Under the pieces are notes generated by a model that saw only the letters and a list, made by a program, of their open reading frames with translations, was not told the origin of the DNA and made no database searches. 64,000 bases of DNA from Prorocentrum cordatum (lineage: Eukaryota > Sar > Dinophyceae > Prorocentrales > Prorocentraceae). The stretch spans positions 1,222,801-1,286,800 of the forward strand of contig CAUYUJ010021170.1 in NCBI GenBank assembly GCA_963575745.1, in the 5' to 3' direction. This document shows positions 16,452 to 27,665 of this stretch, piece by piece (position 1 is the first letter of the stretch; each line of letters starts with the position of its first letter). Made by a program: the position numbers and the translations under genes.

Positions 16452-18503
16452 TAACTCGACGAGGGGCTCCCCATATGTGCATCTCATTATCTTGGTACGT
16501 CTTTCTACTGATATATGTCGATGAGCGCCTGTGTGCGAAGGCGAACCGCTCGCTCGAGACATCCCCACAGTCTGCAAGCATGAGTGCGACCAATCGCACA
16601 TCTGAGAGCGACTGATTCTGAGTGTGAATTAATATGGGTGCGATTGAGCCTGGGTTTGAGTGGGTACGCGTGTGAGTAAATATGAGCGCGAGTGCGTCTG
16701 TGTGCGAGTGGGTGTGAGTATGGACGAATATGAGTGTGAGCCAGTATGTGATTGAGCGGATCGTAGCATGATGAGTCTGAGCATGGGTGAGTCTGGGCTT
16801 GAGTGGGTCTGAGTGTGAGAAAAAGTGTGCTGGTAAATCTGAGTGCGAGTGAGCCGAGTGTGCTTGGGTATGGATGTGAGGCAGTCTGAGTGTGAGTCGG
16901 TCTGCGTTTGAGCGGACCGAAGGATGATGAGTCTGAGCAGGAGCGAGTCTGAGTATGACTGGTCCTGAGCGTGAGTCGGAGTGTATGGATATGAGCGAGT
17001 CTAAGTGCGAGTGAGCCTGCGTGTGACTGAGTCTGAGTATGAATGAGTATGAATGCAGAAGGGTGAAGGAGAGCGGAGAGCGAAGGAGAGTGAGGCGGAA
17101 GCGTGTGAGTAAAACCTAAAGCCTTGGAAAATCGAACCTCGATCGTCTGGCCCTGGTTGCTCGAGTTGCCCACGTCCTCCCCCTCCTCCTCCTCATCATC
17201 ATCATCAGCATCCTCCCCTTCCTGCGTCTGCTCCTACCGTGTTCATGCTGTCCTCCTCCTTCTCCTCCTCCTCCTCCTCCTCCTGCTCGTCCTCTTCCTC
17301 CTCCTCCTCCTCGCTTAATCCTTCTCTTCCTCCTCCTCCTCCTCTTCCTCTTCCTCCTCCTTTTCCTCCTCCTCCTCCTCCTCTTCCTCCTCCTCCTCCT
17401 CCTCCTCCTCCCTGGGGGTGCTGAAACCAGCAAATCGCCTGAACCATCCTCCCAAAACTGTTCCGAAAACGAAAGATGCCCAGCATCATAACGGCCAAAC
17501 CGCCTGGGACATCCCCGCAAACTGGGCGCGAACGTCCCCCAAATCTGCTCCGAAAGCGAAACATGTTGGAAGAGAAAATGGCCAAACCGCCCGAGACATC
17601 CCAACAAAATCCCGCGAACGGGGCCAAGTGAAATACCTCCCGCCGCTCCCGTTAGGAGTGCTGAAACCAGCGAATCGCCTGAGACAGCCTCCAAATCTGC
17701 TCCGAAAGCGAAACATGCTGGAAAAGAACATGGCCAAACCGCCTGGGACATCCCCACAAAATCCCGCGAAAGGGGCCGAGGGCAATACCCACCCCCCGCT
17801 CCCCTTTAGAGTGCTGAAACCAGCGAATCGCCTGAGACATCCTCCAAATCTGCCCCGACAGCGAAACATGTTGGAAGAGCAAATTGCCAAACCGCCTGAG
17901 ACATCCCCACACAAATCCGCGAAAGGGGCCGAGGGATATACCCTCCCCGCCGCCCCCCTTTAAGTGCTCAAACCAACGGATCGCCTGAGACATCCTCGCA
18001 AACTGCTCCGAAAACGAAACATGCTGGAAGAGAAATGGCCAAACCGCCTGAGACATCCCCACAAACATTCGCGAAAGGGGCCGAAGGAAATACCCCCCCG
18101 GCGCTCCCCGTAGGAGTGCTGAAGCCACAGAATCGCCAGAGAGATCCTCAACATCAGTGTGTGTGTGTGAGTCATCCGATGAGTGGACCTGAGCGAGTGT
18201 AGTGAATGTATGAATACAAGTACGAGTGAGTCTGAGTGATGAGTGAGTCTGAGTGATGAGTGAGTCTGAGTGATGAGTGAGTCTGAGTGAGGAGTGATGG
18301 GCCTGAGTCCGAATGATGAGTGGGTCTGAGTGATGAGTAAGTCTGAGTGGTGAGTGGGTATGAGTAATGAGTGAGTCTGCGTGACTGACCGAGTCTGAGT
18401 GATGAGGGAGTCTGGGTGATGACTGAGTCTGAGTGGGGCTGAGTGAGAGGATGTGAGGTGGTGTTATGTTCTCTCTCTGTTCCCCCGGCGCGGCCCGTCA
18501 ATA
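16452..18503. repeat. satellite unit 7
   Basis: J 16452-16615, GTGAG-rich stretch, E to 17176, CTC/CAT 17177-17412, type-A monomers 17413-18155, short (GT)n near 18157, GATGAG stretch to about 18450. Confidence 0.87.
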
Positions 18504-20520
18504 ATTACTCGACGCGGGGCTCCCCATATGTGCATCTCATTATTTTGGTACGTCTTTCTCTTGATCTCTGTCAATGAGCGCCTGCGTGCGAGGGCGAACC
18601 GCTCGCTCGAGACATCCCCAAAGTCTGCAAGCATGAGTGCGACCAATCGCAAATCTGAGAGCGACTGATTCTGAGTGTGAATTAATCTGGGTGCGATTGA
18701 GCCGGGGTTTGAGTGGGTACGCGTGTGAGTAAATATGAGCGCGAGTGCGTCTGTGTGCGAGTGGGTCTGAGTATGGACGAATCTGAGTGTAGGCGAGTTT
18801 GTGATTGAGCGGATCGTAGCATGATGGGCCTGAGCATGAGTGAGTCTGGGCTTGGGTGGGTCTGAGTGTGAGAAAAAGTGTGTTAATGAATCTGAGTGCG
18901 AGTGAGCCGAGTGTGATTGGGTATGGATGCGAGGCAGTCTGAGTGTGAGTCGGTCTGCGTTTGAGCGGACCGAAGGATGATGAGTCTGAGCAGGAACGAG
19001 TCTGAGTATGAGTGGTTCTGAGCGTGAGTCTGAGTGTTAGTAAGTTTAAGTATGGATATGAGCGAGTCTAAGTGCGAGTGAGCCTGCGTGTGACTGGATC
19101 TGAGTATGAGTGAGTATGAATGCCGAAGAGTGAAGGAGAGCGGAAAGCGAAGGAGAGTGAGGCGGAAGCGTTTGAGTAAAACCTATAAAGCTTTGGGACA
19201 TCGAGCCTCGATCGTCTGGCCCTGGCTACTCGAGTTGCCCACGTCCTCCTCCTCCTCCTCCTCCTCCTCAGCATCATCATGATCATCATCATCACCATCA
19301 TCATCCTCCCCTTCCTGCTTATGTTCCTACCGTGTTCATGCTGTCCTCCTTCTCCTCCTCCTCCGCCTCCTCTTCCTCCTCCTCCTCGCTTCCTCCTTCT
19401 CTTCCTCATCCTCCTCCTCCTCCTCTTCCTCCTCCTCCTCCTCCTCCTCCTCCTCCTTGGGGGTGTTGAAACGAGCAAATCGCCTGAGACATCCTCCCGC
19501 AACTGCTCCGAAAACGACGGATGCCCAGCATCATAACGGCCAAACCGCCTGAGACATCCCCGCAAACTGGGCGCGAACGTCTTCCAAAGCTGCTCCGAAA
19601 CCGACACATGCTGGAAGAGAAAATGGCCAAACCGCCTGACACATCCCCACAAAATCCCGCGAAAGGGGCCGAGGGAAATACCCCCCCGCCGCTCCCCTTA
19701 GAGTGCTGAAACCAGCGAATCGCCTGAGACATCCTCCAAATCTGCTCCGAAAGCGAACCATGTTGGAGGAGAAAAATGCAAAACCGCCTGAGACATCCCC
19801 ACAAAATCCCGCGAAAGGGTCCGAGGGAAATACCCCCTCGCCGTTCCCTTTAGGAGTGCTGCAACCAGCGAATCGCCTGAGACATCCTCGCAAATTGCTC
19901 CGACAGCGAAACATGTTGGAAGAGAAAATTGCCAAACCGCCTGAGACATCCCCACAACAATCCGCGAAAGGGGCCGAGGGAAATACCCCCCCGGCGCTCC
20001 CCGTAGGAGTGCTGAAGCCACAGAATCGCCAGAGAGATCCTCAACATCAGTGTGTGTGAGTCATCCGATGAGTCGACCTGAGTGAATGTAGTGAATCTAT
20101 GAGTACAAGTACGAGTGAGTCTGAGTGATGAGTGAGTCTGAGTGATGAGTGAGTCTGAGTGATGAGTGAGTCGGAGAGATGAGTCTGAGTCATGCCTGAG
20201 TCCGAGTGATGAGTGAGTCTGAGTGATGAGTGAGTCTGAATGGTGAGTGGGTCTGAGTGATGAGTGAGTCTGAGTGATGAGTGAGTCTGAGTGATGAGTG
20301 AGTCGGAGAGATGAGTGAGTCTGAGTGGGTCTGAGTGAGAGGAGTGGTGTGTTCTCGTCTGTGTTCTCCTCTGGCTCGGTCCACCAATAACAAGAACCCC
20401 ATACTTAGGATATGGGGAACAAGAACCCTATACTTCGGATATGGGGAATAACAAAAACCCCATACTTAGGATATGGGGAATAACAAGAACCCCATCTTAG
20501 GATATGGGGAACAACACCCA
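18504..20520. repeat. satellite unit 8 and right edge of the array
   Basis: J 18504-18665, GTGAG-rich stretch, E to 19246, CTC/CAT 19247-19458, four type-A monomers 19459-20045, GATGAG stretch to 20345, then four tandem CCCCATA hairpin units (20397-20509) where the array stops and unrelated sequence begins. Confidence 0.87.
20397..20509. repeat. tandem CCCCATA/TATGGGG hairpin repeat, four copies
   Basis: Each unit is a perfect or near-perfect 21-bp inverted repeat: CCCCATA, a 7-nt loop (CTTAGGA), TATGGGG, joined by GAACAAGAA or AATAACAAGAA, period about 30-32 bp. Copies lie at 20397-20417, about 20427-20446 (one stem mismatch), 20458-20478 and 20490-20509. One or two copies occur at the same place, just upstream of a junction module or of type-B monomers, in units 2 to 5. 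Confidence 0.85.
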
Positions 20521-20534
20521 AGAGGCCCCCGACA

Positions 20535-20831
20535 GGGTTAGCCTGCCTCGGCCTTGCGTTTCGACCCGACCGTTCTCTGTTTAGCCGCATGAGCCTTGCA
20601 ATCCGCTGCCGCCACGCGCTGATTTATCAGGGGTGGGGTCCCCAGGGGGGGGGGCTCCGACTTGGCCGCGGTTGGCTTCGGCGCCGCAAGCTTGAGAGCT
20701 TCGACTGCTGCCTGTTGCCCAAATATGCTTGCATCGAGCTGCTTGAGAAGAACGGCCGGAGGGGCTGGAGCTGGCGGGGAGCCATCCGCCGTTTCCGTAG
20801 CTGCTCTGATGCGGTGGCGGCTCCAGCGCAA
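20535..20831 (-). CDS. coding-like C-terminal fragment, unrecognised
   Basis: A minus-strand frame runs from about 20831 to a TAG-type stop at about 20538. The last 70 residues look protein-like: LLKQLDASIFGQQAAVEALK, a Pro/Ala linker, then a basic tail with KAHAAKQRTVGSKRKAEAG. The apparent start is not an ATG, so this would be the end of a longer or spliced or decayed product. Ala/Lys-rich tails of this kind occur in dinoflagellate retroelement ORF1 proteins, but that is only a resemblance. Function unknown. Confidence 0.25.
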
Positions 20832-20839
20832 CCTGGGCC

Positions 20840-21274
20840 AACCCGCTCCACTTTACCCAACCGTCCTCACCGGCTTACGGACGAGATCAAACCCTTGGAG
20901 GGTGCGGACAACCCACAGGACCACAGCCAACTAGAGGAGGTGGCCACATGTGTGGCAAACAAAACGTGTATTAAAGACCGGCGGTACGGACGGACGCAAG
21001 ACCCTGGGAGGCCGGAGTTGGATTTTTGTTGGCAGGGAGCGACCGCTGAAAACGACAAAGGACACAAAGGTACCTTAGATGAAGGCGCGCGTCCCTACTA
21101 GGCGCGTTGACTGTATGTGTGCCACTTGATCACCCACCTGTACTGAAACGAGACGCATGTGGTATAGCTTTGGCCACACTTCGCCCTTTGAGGTGTACTC
21201 AGTTTTGTTGCGTTTGTCCGAGACAGTTTGAGCTGGCCGCGAAGCGGAGGCATCCGTTTGGTCAACGGGGAAGC
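20840..21274. other. non-repetitive stretch, nothing recognised
   Basis: GC-moderate unique-looking sequence between the fragment ending near 20831 and the next degenerate repeat. I see no domain, RNA gene or inverted repeat. Confidence 0.5.
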
Positions 21275-21375
21275 CCCAGGACGCCTCCAAGAGACCCCCA
21301 AGATGCCCTAAAGAGGCAGCTAAAGAGGTCCCCGAAAGGTTCCCCAAGAGACCTCAAGAGTCCTCTAAGAATTCT
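21275..21375. repeat. degenerate CCCAAGA-type repeat, short block
   Basis: About eight imperfect units such as GAGACCCCCAAGATGCCCTAAAG and GTTCCCCAAGAGACC, the same class as at 1.69-1.96 kb. The following 21376-21820 holds only a short (CTC)n at 21668-21690 and no gene I can recognise. Confidence 0.6.
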
Positions 21376-21819
21376 CTGCTCCAAGACCAAGGCTGGTCCG
21401 AAAGAAATGCAGCATATTAACTAGGATAGTAAATCTCATCTACGGCAGTGGTGACGGAAGAGTTTCTTTTGACCAAAGTGGTGGCGGGAAGGACCATCTA
21501 GGAGGAGGGAGGAGAGACCGCAGCAGGAGGCAAGAGCGCGGCAGCTCGGCGGAGGGGTTCCTCGCCTCGGCTGCGGCAGCTGCAGGAAGCTCGCGCACCT
21601 TTCACTCCCCGCAGGTCCTCATTCATCCTCGCCCAACCCCATTGCTCGCCCAATCATTATGTTATTCCTCCTCCTCCTCCTCCTCTTTCTCACGCGAGGG
21701 GGCCGAATAGGAGGAGGGGGGGAGGCGTCTGAAAAGGAGGCAGTTTCTTAGAAGGCGCCGACCCTACATCTACAGACAACGTCCGCGCCTTCTACGAAAA
21801 CAGGGGGGTGTGGCCCGTA

Positions 21820-22310
21820 AGAATTCGTGCCCACGGGCTCCAGGAGGCTGGCGGTGTCAGGCCTGGTGAGGGGGCTTGGGCTGATCTTCGCAGGGTGGGT
21901 GGCCCTTGAGGACCCATGCCCAGAGGCTCAGTCAAGCGTGGAGAGGGGAATCCGGGGGTGTTACTTGCTGGGTGGGTGGCGCCCAAGAATCATACCCACG
22001 GGCTCCAGGAGGCTGGCGGTGTCAGGCGTGGTGGGGGGGGCCCGGGAGGACTTTTGCAGGTCGGGTGGCCCCGAAGAACCCATGTCCAGAGGCTCTGGGG
22101 GTGTCAGGCGTGGTGGTGGGGGTCCCAGGGCGATGTTTGCAAGGAGGGTGGGCCTTGCGAGCCCGTGCCCACACGCTGGAGGAATCTGGCGGTGTCAGGC
22201 GTGGTGGAAGGTCCCGAGACGATTTTTGCAGGGTGGTGAATGGCCCCTGAAAGCCCATGCTCACAGGCTCCAGGAGGCTGGTGGTGCCAGGTGTGTGCAG
22301 TGTCGCCCAG
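21820..22310. repeat. 84-bp minisatellite, about six copies
   Basis: The phrase GGCTCCAGGAGGCTGGCGG with a following GTGTCAGGCGTGG recurs with divergence at about 21836, 21920, 22004, 22092, 22175 and 22265, a period of 83-90 bp. Each monomer also contains a GGGTGGGTGGCCC-like segment and a CCCATGCCCA segment. The frames through it (Gly/Arg/Trp-rich) follow the repeat and are not called. Confidence 0.8.
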
Positions 22311-23149
22311 AAGGGAGGAGGCGAGGCAGGCCCTCCAACGGGCAAGCGAGAGCCCCGGAGATGGCCGCGTGATCCGCTCGAGTGCCGGCGGCTCCAGCGA
22401 ATGGAGGGGGAAGAGAGGGAGGGAGGGAGGGGCGGAGGGACGAATGCTCTCTAACTGACGAGCGATCGCCCAGGACGTGGCCGCGCCTTTCGCTCGGGCA
22501 CCGACGGATCCAGCCAGCTAGGGGATAGAGGGAAAGAGGGTGCGAAGGAGGGAGGGAGGAAGGAACGAGGAAGCTATTGGGGAGCGCTCAAGGAGACAAG
22601 CAATCAATCTTCGCTCGCTCTGGTGCGCTGGCGCGGCGACAACTTCTGAAATTGCCGTCCGGCTGCAAAACGGGACCGCCGCAAGCTGGTGGAACGCGCC
22701 GAAAGAATGCGCCGACTTCCTCGTCACCATGTCCTACACAGTGCGCGCAGCATCAAGCGAGGCAATCGCCAAGAGAGTCACAACAGCACTGCAAGCAAGA
22801 CACTAAAGGCGACTTCAACAGCAGTGGATCATACCCCCAAAAACCGTCCAGGATCTGGGGAGGGGGGGAGGAGACAAACGAAACTGACCATGCGGATCAT
22901 GACCGCTTCGCCGTGTCTGCACTTGAAAAACCTGAGGGGCAGTGATCAAGAAGGGGAGGGTGTTTTTTGTTGCCTGCCCCCTCGGGGGCGCCAGGCCCTG
23001 CGGAGGTGCTTGCTGGACTGCAGCGTTGCTGGTGTCTCTGGGTTTCACTCTCATCCTGTCTCGCGGGTATGTTATTTGCTTATCCAGCCATGCCTCCTTT
23101 CTGTTGTCTAGGGGACCCGCGGCGCTCAAGAAAACCACAGGGGCGGTCC
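22311..23149. other. GC-rich unique stretch, nothing recognised
   Basis: Includes short purine-rich runs (GGGAGGGAGG near 22415 and 22545). Open frames exist on both strands but none shows a domain or a composition that convinces me. Confidence 0.5.
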
Positions 23150-24125
23150 CCTAGTTTGCCCCAGAACTCCCACAGGGACGCCACCAGACGGCCCGAATTG
23201 GCCAAGAGGCATCTAAGACAGCCCCGAATAGGCTCCGAAGAGGACCTCAAGCTACCAAGTTTCCCGAAGATGGCCCCAACACGCCCCTACCATGGTTCAC
23301 GATGGCCCCAAGACGCCCGAGAGAGCAACAAGCCATGCTAAAAGCACTGTGCTTCGAATGCGTGTTGCCTGTCCAACGTTTTGCTCCGAGGCTCAAGCAA
23401 GTCCAAAGGGCCCTAAAACGCTCCCAATTGGCCTACAATCGGCCCCCAATGGACCACAGATACCCCTGAGGTCGCCCGGGATGACCTGATGGGTGAGACC
23501 AGGTCCGAGGATGCGCTCGAATCCTCTCTGCCTCTGTTTGCCGCCAGGCCTCGAGAAAATCCACCTGTCGTCGCCGGCTTAGGCCGAAGGGCCGCCGAAT
23601 TCCAAAGATGATGCCGAAACTGCCCCAGGTGGCCACCAAGACGGCTCACGATGGCTCCCAGACAGCCCAGGAGCTCCCAAGGATGGCGCCACATGGCCCC
23701 AACAACGGCCCAAGAGGCCCCCTAGACGCCCCCTTTCTGGCCCTCCACCATCAGGGGCCCGAAGAGCCCCTCAAGAGGCAAACATCGATTTTAGAAAAAC
23801 CGTTGTTGCTTATGATCTTAGCAGGCTAACCGTTCCGATATCATGTCAAGGTGTCCACGACGCTCCCAGAGACCCCTACGATCGCCCCCAAATCGCCCAA
23901 ACGGGGCCCAAGATGGCTCCAAACCGCTCCAACAGGGCCGTAGGAGGGGCTCAAGAGGGCCAAGGAAAGCTCCGAGACAACTCCAAGAAGATCCGCACAC
24001 CACACCCCCAGGGCGGACCCGTGAGACCCTCCAGACAACCTGGAGTGGCCCAAGACGGCCGCAGAAGCCCCAAGACAGCCCCCCCAAGAAGGCCGAGAAG
24101 ATCCCCCAAAGGAAAACACAGTAGA
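23150..24125. repeat. degenerate CCCAAGA-type repeat with CTCCGAG variants
   Basis: Imperfect units of 10-14 bp such as GGCCCCAAGACGCCC and GGCTCCAAACCGCTCC fill 23160-23480, 23600-23790 and 23840-24120, separated by less regular sequence. Same class as the blocks at 1.7, 21.3, 39 and 56.2 kb. The Pro/Arg/Gln-rich frames are repeat products. Confidence 0.7.
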
Positions 24126-25077
24126 TTGCCCTCCTGTGTTTCCGAAGTTCGCTCGCAAGGTCCCATAGCCTGCCAAGCCTTCGGCCCGACGCACCACGTG
24201 TGGCCGTACGGGCAGATCCACACAAGGGCAGGGGGAGACGGTGGTTCGCTGGAGGCGCCTCCGATCAGTATGCATCAGCGACGGCGCGGACGCGAAGCCC
24301 CGTGGTCAAACACCGACGAGGGCGCGCAGATGTGAGGGGAAACGTCGGGGGGGGGCTGGCTTAGGGGGGGGACATCGGACTTGGAATCGGCGATAGGCCC
24401 CTGATGCACGCTGCTGGGCGAGGTGGGCACATCGAGCTTCTACCACCAATGAGTGGGCGATTTGGGGGCCGATGCGTCCCCCCTACCCTGAAATACGACG
24501 TCGCGAGCAAAAACTCAGAGGACGTGAGAAATCACGACTGAACTATCTTGCTGCTGTATTTTCAAGCCAGAACGATATGTGGGGGTCCCGAGGCCCAAAA
24601 CTGGACGAAAACGCCCACGGCGACAAAAATCGCAACGCCAGGATCTCAGAGTAAGCCTACGGTGGGAATGTATGCTTAGCGTGTCGCCTCGGCGCTCCCA
24701 GCGACACGCCATTCCTTGCTTGCGAGCGGATAGCGAGTCGCTTCGCTTCGCGGGGTGAGAGGCTGGGAAAATCTCGACACGTGGACGCTTTGGGACCGCG
24801 AAGAGGATAGCGCGTCGCATTGGAAGGTGGTGGGCCAGGAGCAGTGGAGCGACACGCGAATCCAAGAAATAAGCAATAACGGCGTCGACAGAAACGCTTG
24901 GAGGTCGGCGCAGATTTCTTGGACCTGCGCCGAACCCCCATGGCGCACGGAGCGCGACTGGGGCGGCGCCGGAGGCGCCGTCAGGGGGGCCCCGGCGCCG
25001 ACCCAGGGCGGCGCCAGAGGCGCCGCCAGGGGGCCGCAGCGCCGATCCGAGAAGTCCGCGCGGACCTCCTAGTTTTT
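24126..25077. other. unique GC-rich stretch with a duplicated GGCGCC motif
   Basis: No gene recognised. A 50-bp segment containing GGCGGCGCCGGAGGCGCC and a following run of G occurs twice, near 24961 and 25009. Near 24678-24712 the short palindrome GCGTGTCGC ... GCGACACGC occurs. The adjacent 25080 boundary is the foldback element. Confidence 0.5.
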
Positions 25078-25266
25078 TGACGAACGAACAACACACACCC
25101 ATACCCATAGGGGGGTCGTTGGGAGGAGGACTGGCTGTGGGTATGGGTGCGGGTTGTCGGACCCTGGGGAACGCTCCCGTTCGAGCGAGGACCCCCATCC
25201 GACAACACGCACCCATAGCCCTCTCCGATCCCCCTATGGGTATGGGTGTGTGTTGTTGGTTCGTCA
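25078..25266. mobile_element. 189-bp foldback / MITE-like element with nested inverted repeats
   Basis: Outer terminal inverted repeats of about 37 bp start TGACGAACGAACAACACACA on the left (from 25078) and end GTTGTTGGTTCGTCA on the right (to 25266), with two or three mismatches. Inside, a second inverted pair (GGGTGCGGGTTGTCGGA near 25142-25162 and TCCGACAACACGCACCC near 25198-25216) forms a nested stem. The phrase CACCCATACCCATA thus appears several times in alternating orientation. There is no ORF. No convincing target-site duplication is visible (left flank TTTTT, right flank TTGTTT). Confidence 0.7.
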
Positions 25267-25561
25267 TTGTTTGGTTTATATCATTGGTCGTTCCCCTAGG
25301 ATCGGCCCCCCCTGACGCTGCCACTGATGGCACCGTCACTGCCAGGACACCTTCAGCGTGGAGGCGCGCTCCTCCGGGGTCCGACGCCTCTGTCCCGCTG
25401 CGGCGTCGGGATCGGCGGATCGGCGCGACAACCTGCACTCGTGGGTGGGCTCCTGCCCGCCGCGGGAAGGAGGAGGAGGGAGGAGGGAGGAGGGAGGAGG
25501 AGGAAGTGGAAGTATGAGGAAGGGGGAGGAGCAGAGCAAAGAGGAGGGTGGATGGAGGGAG

Positions 25562-25583
25562 GCCGTAGCCATTTGGGCTCATG
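25562..25583 (+). other. relict dinoflagellate spliced leader (20/22)
   Basis: CCGTAGCCATTT then GGGCTCATG matches the conserved 22-nt dinoflagellate SL at 20 of 22 positions (mismatches at 25575 T to G and 25582 A to T; the degenerate first position is G). Mature dinoflagellate mRNAs carry the SL; finding it in genomic DNA marks a reverse-transcribed, reintegrated mRNA. It stands directly upstream of the decayed ORF1-like sequence on the same strand. Confidence 0.7.
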
Positions 25584-27190
25584 GCTGAAACCCAAAGTCG
25601 TGAGCTCTTTGACCTCAGGTCACCGCTATGTGCGACAACCATCGAGGGAGCGCCCAGACGCATCCGTTCCAGAGTCCAGCTTCAGTGCTGGACCATCCAT
25701 GTGCCTTCCACGTCTCAGGCAGCCGTCTGCCTGCTCCTCTGTTGTTTCTCTTCGCCATGGCATGCACAGCAGCCATGGACGGAGGAACGTTGGGGGACAT
25801 ACGGTATACACTTATGACTGTTGGAAGTGCACCATGTGCGGGTGTGGGCAGAAGCCCCAGCATTGGACATGGTGCAAACACTGTCGGACCGAAAAAGCAG
25901 AAACCAATGCACCTCCCTGGCGACCAGGAAACCGCTGGAACCGTGCCGACACAGGTGTGGCCCAAGTGTCCGTTCAGGACCTCCAGACGCTTGTCGTCAT
26001 CGCGACGCAGATGGGGGACAGTGACACAGCAGCCAAGTATAAGGACCAGATCGCCAACCAGCATCGGGAAGGCAAACCAGTGCACAAGCGAGAAGCAGAA
26101 GAACAGCGCAAGGCAGCCAACGCAGAGCGCAATCTCGCACAAGTCACCGAGACGCCGGCAAACCAGATGCTGGCACACCTCACCACCGCCGAGCACGAGC
26201 AGAAAGAAGCAGATCCTCACGGAGGAGTGCCAGTGCACAGTTGGAAACTTCCCCAAAGGAGGAGACGGCTGAGGCAAAGGCTCCCCTCTAGGCTATCCTA
26301 GACGGCTCAGCTGGCGAGCTGTCTTTCGAAGAGTGCGGGCTCTTCGATGTTTGGGAGGACTACGAGTTAGAAACAGCCGACTAAGAAGAAATCACGAAGC
26401 GCAAGAAGGAGCTTGCCACCCACCCACATGCACCCCCCCGCCCAGAAGCTCTTTTTTTCTCCGAGGCCACGCAGAAGTGCGAGGTCACCAGGGCAGCCCA
26501 TGGGGAGCAGAAGAAACGCAAGCCGAGAAGAGGCGTGCTGGCAGTAAGCCTCACCCTCCTCCTCCTACTCCTCCAGATTCTGCTGCTGATAGCCATAAGC
26601 CACCTGTACCATGACCGGCTGCCCAAGATGCACCCGTGGAGCCACCTGGACCTCAGCCAGCCTCAGGCTCCCAGAGCCCAAAGTTCGTCCCGCCCGTACG
26701 GGAAAGGGCCGCCGAGGTCCTCGCAGGCACCGGGAAAGGAGCTGGCAAGGCAGGGGGAAAAGGAAACCATGGGTACCGTTCAGCAGGCCGACAAGGCCAA
26801 GCGAGCCAAGTTGGATGATTCGTTTGACCACTTCTACTGCATCCCAGAGCTGAGCACTGCGCAAGGCCCAGGGAATCATACAACGTACATTCGCAGCCAG
26901 ATCCACGACCGCAGCGGGCTTCCAGGTCCCCCCGCAACCTCAGAAGGACCAGGACCCCAATATCCATGCCCGCAATGCTCTCTGGCTTGGGGCGAGGAGA
27001 CAAGCATTACTCCCCTATTTCCAGATGGGTTGGATGGGCACAACCTCGACAACCTAGACGTTGGGGGAGCCCGTGCAATTGCCTCAGGCGCCGTCTCACA
27101 CTCACCTCTCCCGAGAACCCTGCACCCTGGCGGGCAGCAGCAGCTTGGGGCAACGTGGAGGAGAGGCAGAGAGCAGATCGAGAAGTAGTA
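25584..27190 (+). pseudogene. decayed retroelement ORF1-like protein with RanBP2-like zinc finger
   Basis: Downstream of the SL relict, coding-like segments lie in several plus-strand frames. The clearest (about 25790-26275) has a W-x-C-x2-C-x11-C-x2-C finger (WKCTMC ... WCKHC, about 25816-25887), close to the RanBP2-type pattern, then a charged helix-forming region (VSVQDLQTLVVIATQMGDS, KREAEEQRKAANAERNLAQV). A frame break near 26280 leads to LFDVWEDYELETAD and a stop near 26383. A third segment (about 26640-27188) is Pro/Gly/Ala-rich with FDHFYCIPELS. Zinc finger plus coiled region fits a non-LTR ORF1, but a cellular retrogene is possible. The several frame changes argue against an active gene; the start codon is undecided. 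Confidence 0.4.
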
Positions 27191-27463
27191 GCACCACCAG
27201 CCCTGGGACAAGCAACCGCTTCATTGCCTCAGTGGATTGAGATTTTAATCTTGCCAGGGCTGGGTCAAGCGTTCCCCCCCCCCCCGCATAATTTTCTCAA
27301 ACGGAGGATGTGGTATCGCCACAGCTGGAACAGACGTTGGAAACACCCGCAAAATTGCCACAACCTCCATAGACGGAAGAGTGAAACGTTTTGACCACAT
27401 CGAGCAAGAGGACGATGAGCCACGCTGTGGGAGTCCAGGTGACGACTCAAACCACATGGGTAG

Positions 27464-27665
27464 TGCCAGCACCTCGGGACGGGCGCCTACTGAGCCCTTC
27501 CCCGGGTCGGTCGCCAAATCTTGCCAACTCGGGGAGTGCTTGCACCTCGAGGAGGGTGCTGACTGAGCTCTCCCCAAATCGGTCGCCCGGGTTAGCCACT
27601 GGGGTTGCTGGGACGCCGGGGAAGTGACTAGTGAGCCGTCCCAAGGCCAGTCGAAGACTTTTGCT
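27464..27665. repeat. 72-bp tandem repeat, three divergent copies
   Basis: Units begin near 27464, 27538 and 27608 with TGC(C/T)(A/T)GCACCTCG-like sequence and share ACTGAGC(C/T)CT(T/C)CCC and GGTCGGTCGCC phrases. The first two copies are read through by a short plus-strand frame that starts near 27381 with KRFDHIEQEDDEP and stops at 27566. Whether the repeat lies in coding or spacer sequence is unclear. Confidence 0.5.

Noticed and set aside
24515-25663. 382-codon minus-strand frame
   Set aside because: It runs through the foldback element and a GC-rich duplication and has no domain; its composition is what the base content predicts.
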